Source of the DNA: Lytechinus variegatus
Taxonomy: Eukaryota; Echinodermata; Echinoidea; Temnopleuroida; Toxopneustidae
Direction: 5' to 3'
DNA length: 64,000 nucleotides
Assembly: GCF_018143015.1 (NCBI RefSeq)
Contig: NC_054758.1
Location: 22,374,001-22,438,000, forward strand
Below the pieces are notes generated by a model, which searched no databases, had not been told where the DNA came from, and saw only the letters and a list, made by a program, of their open reading frames with translations. Both the position numbers and the translations under genes were made by a program. This document shows, piece by piece, positions 22,391 to 34,626 of the stretch; the stretch's first letter is position 1, and each line of letters begins with the position of its first letter.

Positions 22391-22835
22391 ATTAACTCTC
22401 TCTTCACTCCCCCCCATCTCTCACCCTCTCTCTCACTCTCTCTTTTTCTCTCTCTCGCTCCCCTTCTATTTCTCCTACTCTCTTTTTATTTGTCTTTCCC
22501 CTTCATTTTTCAAATCCCCCTCTTCATGTCCTGACACATAATCTCTACTCGAGCGTGCTTGTCAGGATAACGTGTTAAAATAGGGAAGATGTGGTGGTCT
22601 TGCACGATTTCCTGAGAACCTTTAACCTTTCTTACTAGAATTATCAAGACAGCAATTATAACAAAAACTGACTAGTTTGCCTATTTAAAATAAAAACAAC
22701 AACCCATCGACTCTCAAGAAAACAAAAGGAAGGCGCATGCATTCTCTTAAAAGTAGAATTAAACTTTGGCGATCGAAATACGGCACTCAGATTTCACTTT
22801 CAGTTTACTATATCATAAGATGATAGAGTACTTTT

Positions 22836-23305
22836 TAAAGGGGCATTTAACCCTGACGAATAGTTTGCTGTAAAAATCCCAGCCCCCCACAAAAAATAAT
22901 AATAAAATGAAATGAAATAAAAAGAAATTTAAAAGAAATAAAATGTGGTAAACAAAATAAATAAAACAGTTCGGTGAAGGTAAAAAAAAATCCATCAAAG
23001 ATTACGACAGTTTTTTTTAGAACTATATGTTTTGGATTTGTGGCGTCATTAACGAGCAGCTACCCTATATGATTTATTTGAATATACTGAAGGTACCAAA
23101 AATAGGGTCCTTGGAGAAACTGATTTTTCATTGTTTTTTCTTAATTCACGATACATGGAAAGCTGCAGGCATAATATTGACATGTCACAAATCAGAAATT
23201 AAGTTATCAACTTTTTTAATCATTGATGGATTTACCTCAAAACTTCACAATTTTTATTCTGCTCTTTTTACAATAATTATTTGTTAGGGTGAACTTCCCC
23301 TTTAA
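22836..23305 (+). repeat. Family B MITE-like repeat
   Basis: It starts TTTAAAGGGGCATTTAACCC and ends AGGGTGAACTTCCCCTTTAA, inverted termini shared with 32103-32607. The interior has the conserved phrase GTGGCGTCATTAACGAGCAG. About 470 bp, no transposase. Confidence 0.8.
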
Positions 23306-23592
23306 ATATGTTTTAATATATAGAATGAAAAGAAGGGTGAAACCAAGCAGAAACTGAAATCTTTCGAGGCATTTAGTTCATTAATAAATACGCAGAGTTA
23401 TGACAAGATCATCAAGATGATCTCACTTCCTAACATAAAAACGTAAATATTTTTATGGTTGATAGAAAATAAGCAAAATAACAGTGGGTATTTGTAACAA
23501 GCGGGAATACCACCCACTCAATATGAAATGTTCAATGTTATGTTCGCTGGAATTATATTGATGTGTTTATTGGTGTTTTCTTGAAATGTGTA

Positions 23593-23809
23593 CACTCTAA
23601 AAACACTGTACCCAATAGATAAGGCACATTTATGTTTGCTGGGCAAAATGATACCTAATATTGTGTAATATTTACCCAATGTTTCGTTTGAAATGTAGCC
23701 ATAAGACGTGCATTTCGCCGAAATATGTGACAAAATTTCACCCAACAAACGTGTATGTTCCCTTTTTACACATTATTGGGTAAATTTTTACTCAATAATT
23801 TTTAGAGTG
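23593..23809. mobile_element. MITE with TA duplication (family F)
   Basis: The ends CACTCTAAAAA and TTTTTAGAGTG are flanked by TA on both sides, as in Tc1/mariner-type MITEs. Inside, TATTTACCCAAT and TTATTGGGTAAA form the sub-terminal inverted block shared with 49801-50042 and 51738-51955. Confidence 0.8.
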
Positions 23810-23811
23810 TA

Positions 23812-24600
23812 GGGCCCTATTAGTTATCCCAAACGAAGCATTTTTTTTCTTATTACATACTAATTATACATAACAAAATCATAACAAATATAAATCAGTA
23901 TTATTTGTTTTTATATGAAATTTAATGTCATCAGATAGAACATAATATCATTCTATTATTATTGAAATATGAGAATATCAAACCAATGGATATACAGTAT
24001 ATAATGAAATGTTTGGCAAGCATGCAAAGAAATAAGTATTAAAAATGGCACATGTTGTAGAGTAAATCATAATATTTAAGTACACATATGTCATTCACTC
24101 GAAAAATAACTTTAAAAAAGAAGTCAAACTTGATGATACTAAGCGAAATAGAGAATGCTCTAATGAGAAAAAGGGTAATGAAAGTTTAATTAAAAAAAAA
24201 ATCCCAATCATTCTTGAAAAAAAATGCTTCAAGAGATTTATTTTGGAATTCTATTTTTGTTGTACTTATGACGATCGTAACCATTTATTTCTAAACTGTA
24301 TCATTATTATTGACAGCAATTGCGTTTCCGATCTGGAGCAATATGGAATGACTATTACCATAATGCACATGGACACTATATATATTGAAACTCAGAACGT
24401 CTAGTGGAATAGAAAATAATTACTAAACTAATAGACATGGGAACGTCCCGGAAAAAGTAATCATCTTGTAACAGTTCGAAAAACTGGCATGACTTATCCC
24501 CTTAATTTCTAATTGAATATTTAGCACTTTAATAACTAAGTTAAAATTGCTGACTGGGGGTACTTCATCAAGTCCCTCACTCGTTTCGTCTGTTTGTCAT
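23812..24600. other. No gene seen
   Basis: AT-rich DNA with short frames only and no recognisable repeat beyond poly-A runs. Confidence 0.5.
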
Positions 24601-25530
24601 GAAATCGACTCGTCGACATACGGTTTGTCTCAAACTCGACTTATCTTAGTCATGAACATCAAGTCATCTTGAGGAGATGCGGTAGCCCACCATCTCGTCT
24701 TCTTCGAATCGTCTTGGCGAAATACAGCATCTTGGATTCTTGTTTTCATCAAATAGACTCAACAAGACAAGATACATTGTCATCATCAAATCGACTTGAG
24801 GAGATACGACATTTTTATGGAAGCTTAAAGGTGCCACCAAGATGTCGAGATAATTATATTGGGAAGTCGACATCTTGCGAGCGAAATGACCAGATGATGA
24901 GATCCCAGATCCCATCATGTCCACATCTTTCAGAAGAGATGATCAGATGACAAGATCCCGGATCTCGTCATGTCTACATCCAGTGGAAGAGATGATCAGA
25001 TGTCATGATCTCGTAACTCGTCATGTCTACATCTTTTAGAAGAGATGATCAGATGACATGATCATGGATCAAAGATCTTGTCATCTGATCTTTTCTATCA
25101 ACATGTCGACTTCCCAAGATGATTATCTCAACACCTCGGTGGCACTTTTAAGCTTCCATACATTTTTGTCTATGGAGTTTCGTCATCTCGTGTACTAATA
25201 CTTATCAAGTCAATTTGAGAACATTTCATCATCTAGTCATTTTTTTTTAATTCTCGTCCCCATTATGTCGACTTGAGTAGGAGTATATATCCCATCTTAT
25301 ATTCTTGTCATTTAGTCATCACCAAGTTGACACGAGTAGATGGGGAATTTTGTTATTTTGTGTTCTATTCAACACTAATTGATGGAATACGGCTTCTGAG
25401 ATACAGCATCTTGCCTTTTGCTTTTTCAATCGACAACATGAGATACGAAATCTGATTTTTGTGTATGTTCTCATCATCTTTAGGTATCTTAATTTCTCAT
25501 CCCGCCTCATCAAGCCGACACCCTACCCTA
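24600..25530. repeat. Complex repeat with 60-bp inverted arms and 52-bp tandem units
   Basis: Inverted arms at about 24810-24875 and 25098-25167 share GGAAGCTTAAA, GTGCCACC and GGGAAGTCGACAT. Between them four units of 52-53 bp repeat (24880-25080), each with GATGATCAGATG and CATGTCTACATC. Outside the arms, shorter degenerate blocks around ATCGACTTGAGGAGATAC recur to about 25530. Frames across it are repeat translations, not genes. Confidence 0.75.
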
Positions 25531-25863
25531 TCATAATGTGTACTCAAGTTTTTATTATGTCGCCTATTTCTGGCCCTGAATTATCTCATAATCTCTGTGC
25601 ACATGTGCATTTTAGGCTTCTGTGTGAATAATGACTGACCAGGTTGATGAAGAGAACACAGTTGAAGACAATTAATAATGAAGAATTACAACTACATCTC
25701 TATGAAAAACACTATGTGTTGGGTAAGAACAAAAGATACATCACTGTTAGGTATAAAACAGTTTCCAAATATATATTTTGTAATCTGGGTAAAACTAATA
25801 GGAGCATCTAGGAGCGCCTTGAACACCTAGCAAGGTGGACAGGCGTGCTATTATACTACATCA

Positions 25864-25869
25864 TTTATT
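25864..25869 (-). other. Poly(A) signal of the 325-residue gene
   Basis: AATAAA on the minus strand lies 71 bases after the stop codon at 25940. It supports a short 3' UTR and a true end of the coding region there. Confidence 0.6.
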
Positions 25870-25939
25870 GTTTAAAAGATTTTCCCAATATTGTGGAGAA
25901 GAGTTATTACTTAACATTTTGGACGGAATTATCCATCAT

Positions 25940-26917
25940 TCACCTTAAACATTGACCAGGAGTATACTCAAAGACGTCATTCTGTGTGTTAAAACGAACT
26001 AGTCTTGATCCATCAGGTGTATTCCTCCCCGGACTCTCTCCTCCCCAAACCTGACCATTTATTTCACCATTGTTAGCGTGTACCTCTGTGTATGCACTCA
26101 TTGCCAGATTCGCCACCTTTTCAGCCGTGTTCGCATGGCCAGACCGCATTCTTTTAGAACCGAATGCAGTCGATTTGGTCTGAGATCGCATCTTCGCTCG
26201 ACGGAGTGGGGCCAGATCTTTAAATGTACTTGACTTATCGGTTTCTAAAGGGTAATCTCCCACACGATTGTTTGTTTTATCGGTTTCCTTAATGGTCCCA
26301 GAGGTTGATGACACTTCAGAATCAACAGGTGCTCTGCTTTCCTCCGATATGGTACTCGCTCTGCTCGAGAAAAACACCGGTCCACCATGTTGTGCCCTGC
26401 GCGTAAGCCTGCTTTCCGTATGCGGTCTGTCTTGCAGTAACGCGCGGTGCGAATCGCGCGTTCTGTAGTGCGACAGTTCGGAATGCGATCTCGCGAGTCC
26501 ATGCGTGAAACTCGACGTCTGTACAACGTCTCTACCCTCATCCCTTTTAGTCAGTGCTAGTCGAGGCAAAGTTGCGTAAGGATTCTTTGGCAATTGTAAG
26601 TTCAACATCTTGATGTTACTCGTCTCTTTCCCAGTGATCGTGGGGAAGGACGATTGGAAATTTCCGGTCAGTTGCTGTACTGCAACTGGACTCATCAAAT
26701 CGAATTTCGTGATATCTTTGAGGCACAACGCTGGCCGAACAGGACTATTACCATCTTTCCTCTTATCACCAGTCCTCGGAGACGTGAAATCCCCACTCTT
26801 GTTCATACTTCCTCCCCTCGATGTCCCAAGCGATCGAATAGAACCTGTCGTCGATGGCATTGTTGGCCGTCTAGGAGAGTGAATTGGAATAAACATGAGT
26901 TTAGTGTTGTTCGACAT
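25940..26917 (-). CDS. Uncharacterised 325-residue basic protein, possible PP1 binder
   Basis: I do not recognise this protein. The frame is a single exon of 978 bases with an in-frame TAA nine bases before the ATG and AATAAA 71 bases after the stop. It is rich in Ser, Arg, Thr and Pro and looks largely disordered, starting MSNNTKLMFIPIHSPRRP. It has no signal peptide or membrane segment. The C-terminus is the most ordered-looking part: R305-L-V-R-F309, then five residues, then V315-F316 in FNTQNDVFEYTPG. This fits the RVxF plus hydrophobic-pair arrangement by which spinophilin and GADD34-type proteins dock on protein phosphatase 1. The stop TGA overlaps a weak donor (AAG|GTGAAT), so an alternative spliced end is possible, but the poly(A) signal argues against it. 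Confidence 0.8.
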   Translation of the reverse strand: MSNNTKLMFIPIHSPRRPTMPSTTGSIRSLGTSRGGSMNKSGDFTSPRTGDKRKDGNSPVRPALCLKDITKFDLMSPVAVQQLTGNFQSSFPTITGKETSNIKMLNLQLPKNPYATLPRLALTKRDEGRDVVQTSSFTHGLARSHSELSHYRTRDSHRALLQDRPHTESRLTRRAQHGGPVFFSSRASTISEESRAPVDSEVSSTSGTIKETDKTNNRVGDYPLETDKSSTFKDLAPLRRAKMRSQTKSTAFGSKRMRSGHANTAEKVANLAMSAYTEVHANNGEINGQVWGGESPGRNTPDGSRLVRFNTQNDVFEYTPGQCLR

Positions 26918-27041
26918 ACTGATTTATATCTTTCCATTTGAGATGAAAATATATTCCACTTTTCAATCAGAAAGCCTATACAGTATTGTTCTGAAGTGAT
27001 GCACGTAGTCCTTTAACTCTTTGAAAGTGGCCGCTGCTTAC

Positions 27042-27163
27042 ATTCAGATCTCAATAGGGAAGGGTATCCTCAGACTATACGTCACATTGTCAACAGATGA
27101 CGCTCTTTCTCTAACCAACACATTCTCCTCGAGGCTCAATGTTGTCGTTGTCGAGTTTCAGGG
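27042..27163 (-). other. Candidate 5' UTR exon of the 325-residue gene
   Basis: On the minus strand TTTTCCTACAG| is a strong acceptor and TCTGAAT|GTAAGC a good donor 122 bases on. All three frames are soon closed, so it would be non-coding. The next acceptor would be AAATCAG| one base before the gene's ATG. This is speculative. Confidence 0.25.
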
Positions 27164-27169
27164 CTGTAG

Positions 27170-28265
27170 GAAAAGCAGAAAATGAAATAAGCGAGGATTG
27201 GGTCTGTAAAACGATAAAATCATTAAATATTTGGAGATGATCTTATAAAGTAAATAAAGCGATAAGATTTGTGGAACAGCCTGAGTTTAAATCAAAGACA
27301 CAACCGGTTGGATGAATTTCAACAATTCAACATAAAGCGAAATTATCCTACTGCATGGCAAGCGTTATAATACAAATCTCACCATGAACTTCGATGTCAG
27401 AAGAAACAAAAATCATGGTGTAATGAAACATTAATATTGTATACTAGTACTAGTTATCAGGCATTCCAATCAACATAATACAATACAGAAACTAACTATG
27501 ACGAATGTACAGAGTTAATTTAGGCCCAAATGTTCCGAAGTTGAGAGGTATTTTTATTTTGTGTATAATACAAAGAGTGTAGGCCAATTATTCTGCAACC
27601 TAAATCATCCAGTGATGTAACGGTAACTATATTACACACATTGAAAAAAAAAGAAACACCTAAACTAAATCATTCTGCCGAGACAGGTCGATTTTACTAG
27701 ACCCCCATAAACATAACATTCTTAAACACATAGCCGACACCTATTATACCTTTAAAATCTATAAAATGAATAATACAAAAGGATGGCTTCGTTACGGTGA
27801 GGGGTGTTAAAAAAAACATCGGGTGCGTCGACACTTATTATATATCCCCTTTGCAGGGATCAATCTTTATCTAGTTCTTTGATACTTCCTTGTAAATCGA
27901 TAAATGCTATGGATTTCATTTCTAGGTTTTGATGAATTCAACCTGGTATATCCAGTCGATCCATTGATACTTATTTCATGGCTTGCCTTATTTGTTGGTG
28001 GTCTGTTGAAATTACACCTTTTTAAAGTAGGGTCCAGTTTAAGAAACAGTTAAATCAGCTGCGACGAAGTCAGAGGGAATTGATGTACCGAATCAAATTG
28101 GTATGCTTGCATGATTGTAGAGAAAGAACTACTGTGTAAAGTTTTGAAATTGTTTGATACTTTTTAAACTTGCTTAAAACGATGAACAGAAGTTGTTAGA
28201 GAGACAGGTTCAAACAACAAGCCTAAATTGTGTGTTGACAGTGTTGTCATTACAAAGCGCATACA
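27170..28265. other. No gene seen
   Basis: AT-rich DNA upstream of the 325-residue gene. It may hold its promoter, but nothing specific can be named. Confidence 0.45.
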
Positions 28266-28807
28266 TTCGTAATTCCGAAGTTTCGTTATTCCGAAGGTTC
28301 GGATATTTCGAAGGTTAGTTATTCCGAAGGTTCGTTATTCCAAAGGTTCGGATATTCCGAAGGTTCGTTATTCCGAAGGTTCGTTAGTCCAAAAACGAAA
28401 TGAGGTTCGTAATTCCGAATGTTCGTTAGTCCGAAAACAAAGTGAGATTCGTAATTCCGAAGGGTCGTTAATCCGATAACGAAATGAGATTCGTAATTCC
28501 GAAGGTGCGTTAGTCCAAAAAACGTAATGTTTAACGAACCTTATTTCGTTTTCGGACTAACGAACCTTCGGAACAACAAACCTTATTTCGTTTTCGGATT
28601 AACGATCCTTCGGAACAAAGAACCTCATTTCGTTTTCGGACTAACGAACCTTCGGAACATCGAACCTTTTTTCGTTTTCGGATTATCGAACCTTCGGAAT
28701 AACGCCACAAATGTTCGGATTAACGAACCCTTTTACGTTTTCGGATTAACGAACATCGAGGTATAGGCAATTTACGTGTTTCGGAATTACGGACCTTCGG
28801 AATTAGG
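28266..28807. repeat. Foldback array of TTCCGAAGGTTCG units
   Basis: The left half (28266-28520) repeats blocks such as TTCGTAATTCCGAAGG and TTCGTTAGTCCGAAAACGAA about every 41 bases. The right half (28520-28807) holds the same blocks in reverse complement, so the whole can fold into one long imperfect hairpin. The plus-strand frame through the right half gives repeats of FVFGLTNLRN, a translation artefact. I know similar arrays from other marine invertebrates but not their mechanism. Confidence 0.85.
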
Positions 28808-29105
28808 AAGTGTAACCTTTACAAAGTGGCCAGCATGGTCACAAAGGTATTTATCAGAAGATCTATTTATGAGATTCCACAACCCTCTACACGATTACTA
28901 TTCTAAAAGCTTTGACTTTGATGGATTTCTAAAAGGTAATAAACGAAAAAATTATCAAAATGACAAACATAAATAAAAAGGTAAAACTCTCCTACGTAGT
29001 GAGATTGCCATAACAACTAAGAGTTAATCCCATCGTGGAAATATCTCACAGAAAATAAATCTATTCTGAATCGATTGTGTTGTTCTATCTGTGGACATGG
29101 TGGAA

Positions 29106-29245
29106 GTGCCGCGGCCGAGTGGTCTAAGGCGCCTAGCTATACATGGAAAGTCCGGAGTTCGATCCCTATGCCCGTGAGCAAGGCACTTATCTACAATGCT
29201 CTTTTATCCTGCTTTCAAATAAATGGAAATGCTATATGCATTATT
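29106..29245 (+). repeat. tRNA-derived SINE (class II tRNA-like head)
   Basis: The head GTGCCGCGGCCGAGTGGTCT is followed by AAGGCGCC and a B box around GGAGTTCGATCCC. The GCCGAGTGGTC A box is like Ser/Leu tRNAs. The 3' side runs on past the tRNA-like region without a matching acceptor, so it is a SINE and not a tRNA gene. Confidence 0.65.
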
Positions 29246-32102
29246 GGTAACTAGGAGTGCACTTGTTAAAAAAAATCTATATGTATATATATATATATAC
29301 ATATCATATCACTTGCATTTACTTCGTTAAATTTGTTTCCATTTTGTGTGTGTAGGGGGGGACTTTAATACCCCCCGCACCAATCCATCTACCTACTCTA
29401 ACCTTGCCTCATTATTGTGGTTTGCTTTGTCTCTATGACAGATTTTATATTGTTAAAAGGGAATTTAATTAGGTGCTTTGATCATTGTCAGATTTAGACC
29501 GCAGTGAGACAAATACCCTTCACTGTATAGATCTGTGATTTTATAAATAAAATATCTACTGTTGCCAATAATGACGTATCTTGTTCTCATTCATCTCCAT
29601 TTTTAATAATCATTATTATCCTACACTTTCTCCTTCTTTTCTTCTTCTTGTTTTTCTTCTTTTCATCTTCTTCTCCTCCTCATCCTTCTTCTTCTTCTCC
29701 TTCTTCTTTTTTCTTGTTATTCTTTTTTTTCTTCTTCCTTTTCTTCCCCTGCTACTTCTTCTACAGCTTCATAACTATTACTGTACTACATCGACTATAC
29801 CACCACTACTAAAAACACTGCTGCTGTTGTTGTTTCTGCTACTATTATTTTTACTATGATTTTTACCAGTAAATAATATTCATAAGATATCCATAAGAAT
29901 TCATATTTTAATAACACACAAATTGCAAATCTTGACACAATGGCTATTGGTTTATTTTGTAAATATAAACTGATGAATGCACAAGTCTTAAGAGGTTATG
30001 TCTAAGAGTGTGTCCCAAAATGTCATTTCCAACAGCTCAGATTAATTTATCCACGCTGATATCAACCTTTACCAGTGATAATAAATATGCATACTTAAAT
30101 TATACATCAAGATAATGATCATAAGTAAGACGTATACATATCTTAAAGGAATCATATCAGGACAGCTTATTCTGAGTGGATCGGCGATATACTATGTATG
30201 TGTTGAAACCATCATTCTTCGGGCAAAGATCGGCACGGCTCACCATCTTTTATTGTGTGCTAAACAAAACTTCGACACCTTGGTCCTGCTGGTTTTGTCG
30301 CACATCAAATCCAACTTAATTCTCTCTGTCAAGCTTGGAGCAGGAAACCTTTCAAGAACTTGATCTGTTCTTTATCTATTTCAAAGACGACGACAGACCT
30401 CCAGCAGACATGCACGTACTTATGGTCAATATTTACAACAGACCAAGAAAAATTGTGTGACTGCAACGCAACTATTTCTGATATTAGTTGCGCAGACTGA
30501 TTTCTTTAAAAAAAGATCAAAACTAACTTCTAAAACGTTCTTCATCATGTGTTTTTAAAGCTATATAGTGATTACGAAATATTTGTGATTTCTTGCATCT
30601 CGTAGTTACTGTCTAAAAGAAGGATTAGGTTAATATTTCACTGCATGGTTATTTTCTCTAACAACTTACCAGGATTTACTTCTTAGTTGTCCACAATAAT
30701 TCCAGTACATGACCAATTTCATCTTTCTTTGAGTCCGAGTTGATTGTCAATTTGTCATTCATAATTCTGCTAATGAAACGTCTCTTCTTATACCGCATAC
30801 GTTAAAATCTAGTAGACTTTTATATCAGGTTGGATAGAATATTGTTCCAATGATGAGACAAGACAGAGAATGTCCTCAGTAAGCCAACGGATAAATTCGC
30901 CTGATCAGGTCCTGTGAAGTGGAAGCCAAACAGAAATACGAGGAAGCATTTCTTGGTGATTCTAGACGTTATCGCTTTTCGCTATTAATAAAAAAAATAT
31001 TTCAAAAGAAACATTCAAAACATGAGCTCAGACTTCCTCATGCATGTTATAGCAATATTAGTTGGTGCGTGAACTCCACAAAGTTTATTCGTCAATCTGA
31101 TCTACGACTCTATAAGACATGTTACAAGTCCATCTTCTGGTCCTAGGCCTAGAGTAGCAAGGTGCGATCCAATGGGAGCTCCGTCCGATCCCCGTACAAT
31201 CAAAACTGTTCTGTTGACAAAAGAGACCCAAACATGCCAGACCTCACGGGTCTCGTTACCTCGTTACGGTCCATGAAGATGAGGAACAATAAAAACTTGT
31301 TTCTTCTCCTCAACAGCCCCCGGAACATCCTTAAGTCCGTACTATTTGCTTTGAGACTAATGAATAGACTAGTATTAGCTCAGGTAAAACAATTTATATT
31401 TGCCTGTGTGTAAGGGCTTCTTCGTTATCTGTTGGAGCAAATTGTACTGCAAACACCGCTTTAAATAAAAGACTTTCGCCCATCCTACTTTTCGCATGTG
31501 TAGCATTTTGAATGCCTAATTTCGTTTTCTCTTTCAACAGTCGTTTTTACGTTATTGTTTTGTTAATCGTGATAGAGGGTAGTATCCACAAGTGCGTTGC
31601 ATATTGATTTTTTTTTAGTTTGGTTGGTAATGAGACTACGGACTGTTATATTTATGTTACATGTTAAAGACAGTTACATGGGGGAAATGGAGTAACCTTG
31701 AATGAAGGGATTTGACTGACAGAGTGGTTTTATCGGTTAGCGCCTTTGTATCGATATTATTGATCGGTAAAGTGTGAGCAATCCGTCTGTATCTATTATG
31801 CCGTCTTTTGTTCAAGCCCCCCCCCCATCACCACTACCCCACCTCTACCATCAAAACCTCTGCCATTTTCCGAGTCTCCTTTTTTCGAATTTTCATTTTA
31901 GGGTTGCCCCTAACACATATTTGTAAAATGCTTCAAACCAAATGACGTGGTTTGTTCGATTAATCTTGGAACTGTCTCTTTCAAACTCATATTCTAACCA
32001 ATCCCCCTCTCCCCATTCCAGCCCCTGTCTCTCCCCTTCTATCTCTTTCCATTTATCTATCCCTGTTCTGTTCTAACTCAGTTTCTAGCCACCTCTTTCG
32101 AC
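29246..32102. other. No gene recognised; microsatellite and pyrimidine-rich DNA
   Basis: It contains a TA run near 29280-29305 and a long TTC/CTT-rich tract at about 29580-29760. Between 30115 and 31430 the composition is more balanced and short frames exist, but none shows a known domain or paired splice sites. Confidence 0.4.
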
Positions 32103-32607
32103 TTAAAGGGGAAGTTCACCCTGAAGAAAACTTTGTTGTAAAAATAGCAGAAAAAATAGTAAAAAATATTGGTGAAGGTTTGAGGAAAATCCGTTAAAGA
32201 GTAAGAAAGTTATTAGAGTTCAAAGTTTTGGATTTGTGACGTCATAAACGAGCAGCTGCCCCATGTGTTATGTAATATAAAATGCATGAATTTCATATTT
32301 TGTATGGTTCCTTATGACTTAATTTTGTTTTCTATTCACGATCGGATGTGAAATGATTTGTCTATTGATATACAAAAGGTACAGCGAAAACCATTTTCAA
32401 TTTTCTGAGAAAATGAAATTTCATTGATTTTTTACCATTCGCTATGTAGGGATGCTGCTCGCATATGACGTCACAAATCAAATAATTGATATTCTAATAA
32501 CTTTTTAATTATTTGATGAATTTTTCTCAAACCTTCGGCAATATTTTTTATCATTTTTTGTGCTATTTTTACAATAAACTTTTTGTCAGGGTGAACTTCC
32601 CCTTTAA
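32103..32607 (+). repeat. Family B MITE-like repeat, full length
   Basis: The termini TTAAAGGGGAAGTTCACCCT and AGGGTGAACTTCCCCTTTAA are inverted repeats. The first 120 and last 120 bases are complementary, including TTTGTGACGTCATAAACGAG and ATGACGTCACAAATC. About 505 bp, no transposase. Confidence 0.88.
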
Positions 32608-33901
32608 AAGAAGGGTAAGAGAGATCTGGGCCGTGTGGCTGTGTCACATCCCAATAATTAAACAAAGGAAAGAAAATACCTTGCACTTAGGTCGTCAATA
32701 TTACCCCTATAGTTCAATTAACAAATATTATCATATCGTCACATTGAGGTCGTCTTGCCCCCCCCCCCCCCTATGAAAACATCCTGACACCATCCCTGGC
32801 CTCAACCTTTCTCCAAAAGCTCACATCGCTTGAAAGATTTCTCAGGTGAGCCATGTTTACAAACATTGATACATTTGAACACTCGTGTCAAAAGGTTTCA
32901 ATTCAAGGTGTTCTTAAGTACACAGTTGGATTAAATTCCTACTATTCTGATCGGATAAGGATTAATTTTATTTGGTCAGGTGAACACTAAGGTACATAGT
33001 AACAGAATAGGTGCTTCCTCTACTATAAAATGTGTGCTGTGGCGCGCCAAATAACAACATATCGATATAAGAGGGCGACTGAAATAGTCTAGATGATCGG
33101 TGCAAAAAATAGCAAGAATTGTTCAGATTATGGTAAAAGCATGAAATTTGGCTGACAGGTAGAGAAAATAGTGCTGAACGTTTTTAGTAGGGGGTGCCAT
33201 ACTGACCTCTTCTTGTATAGCAACAGTTGCTAGGTAACATATTTACCTTGACAACAACCATTTTGGGGGTTTATCTACATTTCAAAAACTATATTTTGAC
33301 TTCGAAGCTCCCATTTTTCAATGACATATCAAGAAACATTCCAACCATGTATAGCAACAGTTGCTAAGCAACACATTTTCCATAGCAACTATAGATAATA
33401 TTACTTAATACAACATCTGGACATAATGTTTGAATGAAAGTGGTTAGAAAATTTGTCAAGGTATGACTTTGGAGTGAAAAAAATATACCAGATCCCTAAA
33501 AAGTTCAGAGACAGTACAAATAATTATAATGCCTACATAGTAGGCCTAATCTTATCTAGGTAACAAACCTAAATTCCATATACATAATTTTACTATTTTT
33601 GCATTCTTTTTACTTACACATGACAAAGCTAACACACAGACAAGAATCATCATTGGGTCATTGAATGTGCAGATAGGATCTCTCTTGTTATGAAAATGAA
33701 ACAGGGTATTGTAGTAGATGTAGCATGGAACACTCTTGTGAAAAGCACCGAACCTTGAGGGAAAAGGGAAGCTGAAATTTTATTGACATTAACTAATCGC
33801 TCCCAATTAAATGACAAACCTTCTTTGGAAGTAAATGCGAGTAATGCATCACACTTGTCAGTAAAATTTTGATATATTGACTGACTTAAATATATATGTT
33901 C

Positions 33902-34060
33902 AGTAGACCTGAAAAATCCTCAAGAATCATTTCCTGTATATGCACTGTAGAGCATGTACAGTATACCTGAAACAGCCTCAAGAACAATTTCCTGTATATG
34001 CACTGCAGAACATTTGCAGTAGACCTGAAACGGCTCAAGCATCATTGTCTGTATGTATGT
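33902..34060. repeat. Minisatellite, three 59-bp units
   Basis: Units share GTAGACCTGAAA, CTCAAGAA and TTCCTGTATATGCACTG at a spacing of about 59 bases. It lies inside the 3.65-kb element. Confidence 0.8.
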
Positions 34061-34626
34061 ATGTTGCGCTTTTTTTAATCTGATTATAATGCTGGACAGT
34101 TGAGTCATTTATTTTTCATAGTTTCTATCTAGATAATGAAGAAAAAATATTTGCATTATGTACAACTGTGCAGTTTCCAGTAGTTTGGGACTTTGTGCAC
34201 CATTCTAGCGAATTAATAGAATGTACGTTTTATGTGTCGCACATGCCTTCACAGTGTTGGGCATATATCTAGTCCAAAATTTAGGTTAAGACTGTCTGGA
34301 TTGATTATAAGTCCACTGTAAAGCACATATATGCTCGACAAAGAATATTAGAGGCAACAGAGGAATACATCAAGAAAGTTACAGCCATCACCATCTTCGG
34401 TGTAACAATGAATTGTTCGTCAATCAGAGTGTGAGAGACATTTCTCCACATAAGGACATTACATAAGGTGATAGTGCAATCAGCAAATTCATCTCCATCT
34501 GAGTTCTAAATTGGACATGCAAAAATGTATTGGAGGTATTTTGAAGGAAGAAGCATATCAGAACTGAATGCTACTGTTCTGTGCCGGGGTTTTGTGGTCG
34601 AGTATGGATCACGTCCAGCCCACCTG

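Noticed and set aside
28527..28766. Frame with repeated FVFGLTNLRN
   Set aside because: The peptide repeat follows directly from the tandem DNA repeat of the foldback array.
29581..29859. Phe/Leu/Ser-rich plus-strand frame
   Set aside because: It is a translation of a TTC/CTT-rich low-complexity tract, with no start context or homology.
30919..31413. Two short plus-strand frames with more balanced composition
   Set aside because: No domain, no coherent splice sites and stops in every frame; kept as unassigned DNA.
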